From assembly GCF_000003815.2 (NCBI RefSeq), contig NC_049989.1, positions 20,992,024 to 21,056,023 on the forward strand: 64,000 bases of DNA, written 5' to 3'. Source of the stretch: Branchiostoma floridae (Eukaryota > Chordata > Leptocardii > Amphioxiformes > Branchiostomatidae). Made by a program: the position numbers and the translations under genes. The notes beneath the pieces are model-generated. The model searched no databases. It was not told where the DNA came from and was given only the letters and a program-made list of their open reading frames with translations. This document shows, piece by piece, positions 33,834-43,947 of this stretch (the first letter of the stretch is position 1; each line of letters starts with the position of its first letter).

Positions 33834-34400
33834 CAGCTGTCAATCATAGCACAGTCTGACAGCTGTCAATCATAGCCTCGCCATGCCGTATGACGCAGTC
33901 TGACAGCTGTCAATCATAGCACAGTCTAACAGCTGTCAATCATAGCACAGTCTGACAGCTGTCAATCATAGCCTCGCCATGCCGTACGACGCAGTCTGAC
34001 AGCTGTCAATCATAGCCTCGCCATGCCGTATGACGCAGTCTGACAGCTGTCAATCATAGCCTCGTCATGCCGACACGAACCCGAGGGGTACAACTACAAC
34101 ATCAGCCTCGCCATGCCGTACGACACAGTCTGACAGCTGTCAATCATAGCACAGTCTGACAGCTGTCAATCATAGCCTCGCCAGGCAGTACAATGCAGTC
34201 TGATACCTGTCAACGATAGCCTCGCCATGCCATATGACACAGTCTGACAGCTGTCAATCATAGCACAGTCTGACAGCTGTCAATCATAGCACAGTCTGAC
34301 AGCTGTCAATCATAGTCTCGCCATGCCGTACGACGCAGTCTGACACCTGTGAATCATAGCCTTGCCATGCCATATGACGCAGTCTGACAGCTGTCAATCA
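33815..34400 (+). repeat. Minisatellite containing the FBXW8 stop codon
   Basis: Repeats of GCCTCGCCATGCCGTACGAC-GCAGTC-TGACAGCTGTCAATCATAG, about 45 and 75 bp, start in the last codons of FBXW8 and continue into the 3' UTR. About ten units; the second copy has a shorter version (62385-62745). Confidence 0.9.
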
Positions 34401-34827
34401 AAGATCAATTTTTGATAGCATAATAAGAAGCCTTAGTAATATGAATATACCATCTTCTCGAAATGAAAGCCAGTTACACTTTTATGATTTGGTAGATGAA
34501 ATTTCCCAAACTGTTTTAAATTCGAAGTGACCAAAATTGAACAGGTTATCCCTGTTGATATTATGTTGGTATTATGAATTTAGATTTCGGTCTACATTTT
34601 TAGTACCGGGAATATGTGAAATATTCTTCAGGGATTTTTGTAAAGACAGTAACTTAGCTCGACATGTACAGTTGCTGTAAATAACTTATGGACTCAAAGA
34701 CGTCTCTCCCTAATTGAGGGGTCAAAGTTGACAGGAAGTTTCAATCTTCTGACCTCAGCGATGGGTCAAAGTCACCCATAAGTTGTGAAAACTGTATCCA
34801 TGCATGTTTTATATAATTAATCTTGTA

Positions 34828-34833
34828 AATAAA
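34828..34833 (+). terminator. FBXW8 polyadenylation signal
   Basis: AATAAA within TTGTAAATAAAATGTG, conserved in the second copy at 63155-63160, about 1.0 kb after the stop codon. Confidence 0.6.
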
Positions 34834-37062
34834 ATGTGAACAGAGCTGTAGTCAAATGATAATTGTTGATAGCATATCGTGTAAAGGGTATATCTTTATA
34901 TATAAGATTATATATACATTGAAGTGTTTGAATGTACAGAGACAATTCCCACCAAACCTGGGAATGAATGAACTGCATGTTAAGTCATGTGGTGTGGCAG
35001 CATTTTTTTGCTGGATTTTTTTTTGCCCTCGCACATTTTTGGGGTCTCCAGAGGATGTCATCCATAAAATTAAGTGGACTTATGGATCCATTCTTGAAGA
35101 AGGCGCAAGAAAGAAGAAAGGAGGTTTGTGTTGGCATGTGGCAGCAGACACGTCAAGGGACCAGAGCTCTCTCCGTCTGGCAGACTGGTCCATACTACCT
35201 GTTATGGTAAGTAAACTTTCTTGACAAGACTTCAAGTACAAAAAAAATATATTTTCTACGGTCTACTGATTTTTCTTGTTGAAGGAAGTGGTAGAAAAGT
35301 CCATATTTTTTGTAAATCTTCCACAAATATGACATATTCTGGACAACCAGTTATGATAGTAACGTCAGTAGTTGGTATCTTCCTCATGTAGGAAAGGTGC
35401 CCGATTATTTGGCTGCAGAACTGCAGCATCGTGTGCTAGCATTGGTCCCCATGGATCAAAAGCGACCCCTATTATCCAGTTGAAATACTGCAGCAGTGTG
35501 GCGATCGAATACTGCAATAATATCAGTAACCGCTAGATGTCTATGTGACCGTACGTCGTGGTTACTTGAGAACAACCAATGACAACTTTCGAAGATGATG
35601 ACGTAGACGGTGGTTTCCATGGATACCGCCGAAGATCAACAAACATGGCGGCTGCCAACGTGATTGACCAAAGTCATAAAGACGACGCTGCCCAGCATCA
35701 CATTTTACGCGTGATTTTGTTTTCGTTTATGAATTAATGCGTTCAACAAAGGATCTTACTTCTGTTTTTCTGGACTTAAAATGGATTCTCTGTGACTAGT
35801 TTGGAACTTATCGTCGGAGATAACTGCAGCGGACCAAGGACATGTCATTGATGAGCAGAGTAGAGAGACTATGTTTTTAGCTGAGTATGTCAGTTGTCTG
35901 TAGAGAATTATATATCAAAAGTTTTCATTCTCTTTGAAAATTATCCACGACGGTAAGAAAACAATTTCTATTGCTAAATGATCACGGGTTTCGTTTCCGG
36001 ACATCTTGATTTGTACCAGAATTGTAATTAACTTAAACTGGTAACGTTACTTTTACCAATTTGAAAGAAAGGATTCATGTCGGCTATTCTTTGAATTTAC
36101 CGGCGTTCGTGGGTATACCTAACAGCATTTGGAAAGGAAAAAAAGGAATTTATGAATAAACAGAGATCTAAATAAACAAACAAACAGACAGAAACACCGT
36201 TGCATTTGTTCAAGGTCTTCTTGTCTCACAAATATGAAATTCATTCAAGTTTCGCCGTGCTACATGTAGCTTGGATGCCAGTTGTTTTTAATTAGCTTTC
36301 GTACGCTCTCAAGGCCACGTGGTAGCCCTTCGCCTGTCTTAATTTCCGCAATCTCAAAGGACGGAAATTTGGAAATACTCTCGTTTTAAGCAGCTACTTT
36401 TCTGGAGGAGGCCAAAAACTTGCCCCAGGGAATTTTCCATTTTACAACCAAACAGGAGTCAAAAGTAGATTATAATTCTGTTCATGCCCAACCGCACAGC
36501 TTAGTGTCTTGTAAATGTGCGCACTAAAATGTACTATAGAATGGATTTAAACATTTGTATCTGTAAAAGCTGTCTTTTGTTTCATTTATTTTTTTTTTAA
36601 TCACCCCTATTGCTTTATAAACTGTTCTATCCAAGATGGCGGTGAGAAAAAGTTCTCGAAGTTGGCTCCGAAAGTTGACGGAAGTTTTCTGCTGACAACC
36701 ACTAAAAAGTAAGTACATATCCCGTCTGTCGACTGTTCAGGGTTTCAAGATCCACCAGATAACTTATAAATGTGATTTGTCGGCAAGATCGTGTTGAAAA
36801 ATGGATTAGAAAACAAGAGTCTGACCAACGTAATCTAACGTAACGGTACTTGTTGTACTTTGCACTTTGGACTAAAGGTACGTTGGCGCAAACCTAGAGT
36901 TCCACGATCTCATACCTTCACCTAATGATATTTATTGACCTTTACAACTTGCGTATTTTGTATGTTTCCCACTGATTGTGCACATAAGGTCCTTCATTGT
37001 GTAAATTACATCATTTATGATCTTTGTTCAATGAACAGATACAAAGTAGGAAAGTTTATCTA
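34834..37062. other. Downstream of FBXW8: no gene proven, two start-like promoter motifs
   Basis: AACATGGCGGCTGC at about 35642 opens a 30-codon frame (35645-35737), and CAAGATGGCGGTGAG at 36633 is close to the TISU/YY1 consensus and is followed at once by a good donor (ATGGCG|GTGAGA). They may be first exons of a gene that continues outside recognisable sequence. A segment at about 35118-35220 ending in a GTAAGT donor is kept in the second copy (63560-63660), but so is its flank. Confidence 0.3.
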
Positions 37063-38638
37063 GGCCTAGGAAAAAAAATGTTGTGTTTCCTGTTTCAGTC
37101 CTAAAAAATTTAGGGTCGGTAGGTAGGGATTATCTTTTTTTTTTTTTTTTTTTCACTTTGGTCAAAACTCAAGTGATACAATACAGTGAACATCACAGCA
37201 GGGTACTCCCCATAATTTTTTAGCATAGTGGAGGGCTGGCAAAAGTAACCCAAAGCGACGCGCATTGCCGGTGCGAGGGGCGAATGAGGAAGCTCTAGCA
37301 TGTTCACTGTTTTAAGAACAAATGGAGACCATTTTCTGCAACTTCAGCTTTCATTCCACTCTAAATTCATGTACAACACAACCTAGGAGGCAAAAGGAAA
37401 TATCCAACGCCATATGACAATAATGCTTCTGGAGTAATGTTGTTGGCTTTGACTATCTTCATCCTCTGGTTCAGGAAAAGAAAATGTAGGCGGAGGGCAC
37501 AATTCAACCCTGCCACGTGTGTAAGGAAACAAGCTTACCCTCATAATAGGGTATTAAGACCTCCCCCCCAAAAATGATTTGAAAAAAAAAAATTGGGCAT
37601 AGGTTCCCCGCTATGACCCCATACCGGGGGCCAACGGTGCCTTCAGGTCATGCATTTCCTACCTTGAACTTGAGGCAAGTATCCATAGGTGTTGAGAATA
37701 TTGGGCAAAAACCTTCTTTAATACTTAGTTTTCCTTTTTGTCCCTTCAGTCTTTTCAACTAATGTTAATTTGAATGAAAAATAAATGACTAAACATTATT
37801 TTTATTAGCAAGTGTCAAAATAAGATCTTAATCAGGTGAAGGTAACAGTATATATATATATAGAAATTCCTGGAAAAAGGACATCATATACTAATAAAGT
37901 ACATTTTCTGTTTTTCCCGCCAAAATATCACATGATATCTTCAACAACCAATCAGACTTTAGAGATGCCAGTAGCTCATTAATATGTAATTAGCAATGGC
38001 TGCCGGGTTGAAATGTAAACAGCTTGTCATGCAGACTGTTTTGTCCGCGAATTTCTGCGTTTTTTTAGCGGTTTTGGGACTACAATCTCATACCAAAGGT
38101 GAAGCAAAACCTCACACAATATTTCTATGGGTATGATTCCTAAAATGACAAGGTTATTTGTCTGCTGTATTGCCCGTTTTGTAAGCTAAAAGTTCCGGAA
38201 TTTTCGTCCTCTATGATTACTGCAAAAATGCCCCCGACTGTTTTGTCTGTGCTTTTAGTAGTTTGAGGACTTTTAAACACAACTCAAAAGTCACAAAAAA
38301 GTACAGACGATATTGCCATGGGTATGGTGATTAAAGGTTATGAACTGGTCACTTTTCTACTGCGATCCGACTTTGATTCCGGTTCCCGAATGTTTACGGT
38401 GGCGATGACGGTGAGCTGATTATTTTACGGAAAACATACAGTCTTCTAATGATTTTCTGACAAGTTGATTGTAACAGGGACAGTTAGCACTGTTTTCATG
38501 AAAATGGGCTCCTTTGCAATGACATAGGGTGTCAAATGTATGTCTTCCAGCCGTCCACCCAAAAAAAAAGTCTAGGGTCGGCATGTTTTTCTAGGGTCGG
38601 TCGGGAAACAGGAAACACAACATTTTTTTTCCTAGGCC
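37063..38638. mobile_element. Fold-back DNA transposon, about 1.6 kb, non-autonomous
   Basis: GGCCTAGGAAAAAAAATGTT... at the left and its reverse complement ...AACATTTTTTTTCCTAGGCC at the right form an inverted repeat of about 33 bp, with further inverted AGGGTCGG motifs inside and CTA on both flanks. The interior (AT-rich, a (TA)n run at about 37851) has no transposase frame. Confidence 0.65.
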
Positions 38639-39213
38639 CTATTGATAACAAAGAAGGTTGTTTTAGCATTTCCTCATTAATGCAAATCTACTCTACTCTT
38701 TCATAACCCCAAGAGCAGAAGTTCTACCAGTAATTATCACAGCATGTCCAGAACACGAGATATGAAACCAGAATTTCTGCTGCAGTACTGTACAACGTCC
38801 CCAGGAGGTCCATAATCAAATTTGTCCTTTTTGCTGACACTTACCTTTAAGTAATATGTACAAGATACAAGAGTTCTGTAAAGGGTTGTGGTGCTTTGCC
38901 CATTGTCATCTCCCAAGTAAACATACTTATGTTTGTTTGTTTTTTGCCGCAAAATCCATCCGGTATGTTCGTTATTTAAAGGTGCACGTGTATGTAACCA
39001 AACATAGATTACATAGACGCGGAAGACATTTGCATAATCAGACAATTTCTTGGAGATATGACATCTCTGAACACTTGTTTCAGTATTGTTTTTTGATGGA
39101 TAGCATAACTCAAGAAGTCTTGGAAGTTAAATGGATTATTTGATAATTGGTATGTAAATTTTTGCCCCCTGATACCTAATATTAAGCTTCTGCAGCAGAA
39201 CATCAGGTTTTAA

Positions 39214-39425
39214 TACTGTAAAGGCATTCAAGTTTGGGGGGATTTAATTTCCCGGTAGCGGGAAAAAGGACTTTTCGCGGTGGTTTTAAGTTCGCAGTAG
39301 CACCATGCACTGTAGTCTCTTACTGCCATGGAAAAATGTTTGCGGTGGTTTTAAGTTCGCGGTGAAGCGGCCATCGCAAAAACCACAAACATCAAACCAC
39401 CGCGAAAGTTTCTGCATTTACAGTA
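39214..39425. mobile_element. MITE with TACTGTAA termini
   Basis: Same family as 23670-23880 in opposite orientation: TACTGTAAAGGCATTC at the left, GCATTTACAGTA at the right, internal GCGGTGGTTTTAAGTTCGC twice. Confidence 0.75.
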
Positions 39426-39689
39426 TCTTGTGTTCTAGACATGCTGTGGTCCTGAGTGGGGCTGAGAGATTTGGTGCAGGTTTTAGCCCCCTTGCGGATT
39501 TTTTGGGACACGCCTGGCTGGTTCTGTTTTAGACTTTGAAAGAGAATAACATGAACAAGAAGGGTTTTTATAATTTTTGATATCTTACTGAAGTGTTGTT
39601 GATATGATTTGATAATAATTAATCATTGTATCCCCACACCTTTCTTTGTTTAGGTAAGACTGATACCTTGGAGCAGACATAGTTTCTAT

Positions 39690-42600
39690 GCCCACCTGTC
39701 TGTTACAGGTACCGCTACAACATACCTGACACACACCTGTCTGTTTCAGGTGCTGTTACCTCATACCTGACACACACCTGTATTTTCAGGTGCTGTTATT
39801 ACATACCTGACACACACCTGTCTGTTACAGGTACCGCTGCAACATACCTGACACACACCTGTCTGTTTCAGGTGCTGTAACCACATACCTGACATACACC
39901 TGTGTCTGTTTCAGGTGCTGTTACCACATACCTGACACACACCTGTCTGTTTCAGGTGCTGTTTCCTCATACCTAACACACATCGGTCTGTTTCAGGTGT
40001 TGTTACCACATACCTGACACACACCTGTCTGTTGCAGGTGCTGTTACCACATACCTGACACACCTGTCTGTTTCAGGTGTTGTTACTTCATACCTGACAA
40101 ACACCTTTCTGTTTCAGGTGCTGTTACCACATACCTGACACACCTGTCTGTTTCAGGTGTTGTTACGTAATACCTGACACACACCTGTCTATTTCAGGTG
40201 TTGTTACCACATACCTGACACACACCTGTCTGTTTCAGGTGTTGTTACCACATACCTGACACACACCTGTCTGTTTCAGGTGTTGTTACCACATACCTGA
40301 CACACACCTGTCTGTTTCAGGTGCTGTTACCACATACCTGACACACACCTGTCTGTTTCAGGTGTTGTTACCACATACCTGACACACACCTGTCTGTTTC
40401 AGGTGCTGTTACCACATACCTGACACACACCTGTCTGTTTTAGGTGCTGTTACCACATACCTGACACACCTGTCTGTTTCAGGAGCTGTTACCACATACC
40501 TGACACACACCTGTCTGTTTCAGGTTCTGTTACCTCATACCTGACACACACCTGTCTGTTTCAGGTGTTGTTACCACATACCTGACACACACCTGTCTGT
40601 TTCAGGTGCTGTTACCACATACCTGACACACACCTGTCTGTTTCAGGTGTTGTTACCACATACCTGACACACACCTGTCTGTTTCAGGTGCTGTTACCAC
40701 ATACCTGACACACACCTGTCTGTTTCAGGTGCTGTTACCACATACCTGACACACACCTGTCTGTTTTAGGTGCTGCTACAACATACCTGACACATACCTG
40801 TCTGTTTTAGGTGCTGTTACCACATACCTGACACACACCTGTCTATTTCAGGTGCTGTTCCCTTATACCTGACATACATCTGTGTCTGTTTCAGATGCTT
40901 TTACCACATACCTGACACACACCTGTCTATTCCAGGTGCTGTTCCCTCATACCTAACACGCACCTGTCTGTTTCAGGTGCTGTTACCACATACCTGACAC
41001 ACACCTTTCTGTTTCAGGTGCTGCTACCTCATACCTGACACACACCTGCCTGTTTCAGGTGCTGTTACCTCATACCTGACACACACCTGTCTGTTCCAGG
41101 TACTGTTACCTCATACCTTACACACATCTGTCTGTTTCAGGAGCTGTTACCACATACCTGACACACACCTGTCTGTTTCAGGTGCTGTTACCACATACCT
41201 GACACACACCTGTCTGTTTTAGGTGCTGTTACCACATACCTGACACACAGCCGTCTGTTTCAGGTGCTGTTACCTCATACCTGACACACACCTGTCTGCT
41301 CCAGGTACTGTTACCTCATACCTTACACACATCTGTCTGTTTCAGGAGCTGTTACGTAATACCTGACACACACCTGTCTATTTCAGGTGTTGTTACCACA
41401 TACCTGACACACACCTGTCTGTTTCAGGTGTTGTTACCACATACCTGACACACACCTGTCTGTTTCAGGTGTTGTTACCACATACCTGACACACACCTGT
41501 CTGTTTCAGGTGCTGTTACCACATACCTGACACACACCTGTCTGTTTCAGGTGTTGTTACCACATACCTGACACACACCTGTCTGTTTCAGGTGCTGTTA
41601 CCACATACCTGACACACACCTGTCTGTTTCAGGTGCTGTTACCACATACCTGACACACACCTGTCTGTTTTAGGTGCTGCTACAACATACCTGACACATA
41701 CCTGTCTGTTTTAGGTGCTGTTACCACATACCTGACACACACCTGTCTATTCCAGGTGCTGTTCCCTTATACCTGACATACATCTGTGTCTGTTTCAGAT
41801 GCTTTTACCACATACCTGACACACACCTGTCTGTTTCAGGTGTTGTTACGTAATACCTGACACACACCTGTCTATTTCAGGTGTTGTTACCACATACCTG
41901 ACACACACCTGTCTGTTTAAGTTGTTGTTACCACATACCTGACACACACCTGTCTGTTTCAGGTGCTGTTACCACATACCTGACACACACCTGTCTATTT
42001 CAGGTGTTGTTACCACATACCTGACACACACCTGTCTGTTTCAGGTGCTGTTACCACATACCTGACACACACCTGTCTATTTCAGGTGCTGTTACCACAT
42101 ACCTGACACACACCTGTGTCTGTTTCAGGTGATGTTACCTCATACCTGACACACATCTGTCTGTTTCAGGTGCTGTTTCCTCATACCTAACACACACCTG
42201 TGTCTGTTTCAGGTGCTGTTACCACATACCTGACACACCCCTGTCTGTTTCAGGTGTTGTTACTTCATACCTGACAAACACCTGTCTGTTTCAGGTGCTG
42301 TTACCACATACCTGACAAACACCTGTCTGTTTCAGGTGTTGTTACGTAATACCTGACACACACCTGTCTATTTCAGGTGTTGTTACCACATACCTGACAC
42401 ACACCTGTCTGTTTCAGGTGTTGTTACCACATACCTGACACACACCTGTCTGTTTCAGGTGTTGTTACCACATACCTGACACACACCTGTCTGTTTCAGG
42501 TGCTGTTACCACATACCTGACACACACCTGTCTGTTTCAGGTGTTGTTACCACATACCTGACACACACCTGTCTGTTTCAGGTGCTGTTACCACATACCT

Positions 42601-43321
42601 GACACACACCTGTCTGTTTCAGGTGCTGTTACCACATACCTGACACACACCTGTCTGTCTCAGGTGTTGTTACCACATACCTGACACACACCTGTCTGTT
42701 TCAGGTGCTGTTACCACATACCTGACACACACCTGTCTGTTTCAGGTGCTGTTACCACATACCTGACACACACCTGTCTGTTTTAGGTGCTGCTACAACA
42801 TACCTGACACATACCTGTCTGTTTTAGGTGCTGTTACCACATACCTGACACACACCTGTCTATTCCAGGTGCTGTTCCCTTATACCTGACATACATCTGT
42901 GTCTGTTTCAGATGCTTTTACCACATACCTGACACACACCTGTCTATTCCAGGTGCTGTTCCCTCATACCTAACACGCACCTGTCTGTTTCAGGTGCTGT
43001 TACCACATACCTGACACACACCTTTCTGTTTCAGGTGCTGCTACCTCATACCTGACACACACCTGCCTGTTTCAGGTGCTGTTACCTCATACCTGACACA
43101 CACCTGTCTGTTCCAGGTACTGTTACCTCATACCTTACACACATCTGTCTGTTTCAGGAGCTGTTACCACATACCTGACACACACCTGTCTGTTTCAGGT
43201 GCTGTTACCACATACCTGACACACACCTGTCTGTTTTAGGTGCTGTTACCACATACCTGACACACAGCCGTCTGTTTCAGGTGCTGTTACCTCATACCTG
43301 ACACACACCTGTCTGTTCCAG
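39690..43321. repeat. 41-bp satellite array, about 88 copies, cut by a scaffold gap
   Basis: Unit: GTGCTGTTACCACATACCTG followed by ACACACACCTGTCTGTTTCAG (41 bp, checked between 40321 and 40362). Variant units (TTACGTAATACC; GCTACAACATACC; CAGATGCTTTTACC) recur in blocks of roughly 0.5-1.1 kb, showing higher-order organisation. 41 is not a multiple of 3 and stops occur, so it is not coding. Each unit holds CACCTG and CAGGTG seven bases apart. The array runs into the gap, so its real length is unknown. Confidence 0.95.
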
Positions 43322-43421
43322 NNNNNNNNNNNNNNNNNNNNNNNNNNNNNNNNNNNNNNNNNNNNNNNNNNNNNNNNNNNNNNNNNNNNNNNNNNNNNNN
43401 NNNNNNNNNNNNNNNNNNNNN
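43322..43421. other. Scaffold gap of 100 N
   Basis: Exactly 100 unknown bases at the end of the satellite. The NLR gene and the second FBXW8 copy lie on the contig after this gap; their order and distance relative to the first FBXW8 depend on the scaffolding. Confidence 0.95.
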
Positions 43422-43723
43422 CTATTAATGATATTGAGTTATAGTTCATCTTTTCTACCTAAAATATCATAGTTATGGATCAACTGATTTATAATATTAA
43501 GGTATGTTGCTAAGATAACACCTTCTTGGAAAAAAATCCCATTTTCTTTTTTATGCTTATGGTTCATGCCATTATTTTGAATGAATGAATTAATGGTTTA
43601 TTTACCTTGAAATGGGTTTTAAAACATGAGATTTTCTTGTCTCTAATGTTCCAAAATTTCCTGTTTAGACAGTCATTTTCTTCAAAACATAATTCCATTT
43701 GATGCTTCTCTGTCCACTTCTAG

Positions 43724-43780
43724 AAGTGCCTTTTCCAGTTCCAGTTGGAGCTGCAGGAACAGAGTCTTCTTCATTGACAG
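43724..43780 (+). CDS. Probable linker exon of the NLR gene
   Basis: Acceptor CACTTCTAG, donor GTGGGA, 57 bp, open in the phase that joins to the NACHT exon (phase 1 in and out): VPFPVPVGAAGTESSSLT. Low-complexity linkers between effector domain and NACHT are common. Inferred only from splice signals and frame. Confidence 0.45.
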
Positions 43781-43947
43781 GTGGGAAAATTATAGCAAAT
43801 CTCAAAACAGTGTTTTGTCAGTTACTAGGGTTTTGTGACATACAGGTGAACTTTTAGTTAATCAAATGTACTCTGACAGAATAACTCTTGGTATATTGAA
43901 AGATCTTCTACTTGATAGGATGAAGTTGTAAAAGACTGCAAGCTTAT

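Noticed and set aside
35118-35224. Coding exon ending at a GTAAGT donor, conserved in both copies
   Set aside because: The flanking non-coding DNA is conserved to the same degree between the copies, and no frame is clearly favoured.
39690-43321. CRISPR-like or protein-coding repeat
   Set aside because: Units are directly abutting 41-bp repeats without unique spacers, unit length is not a multiple of three and stops occur; it is a eukaryotic satellite.
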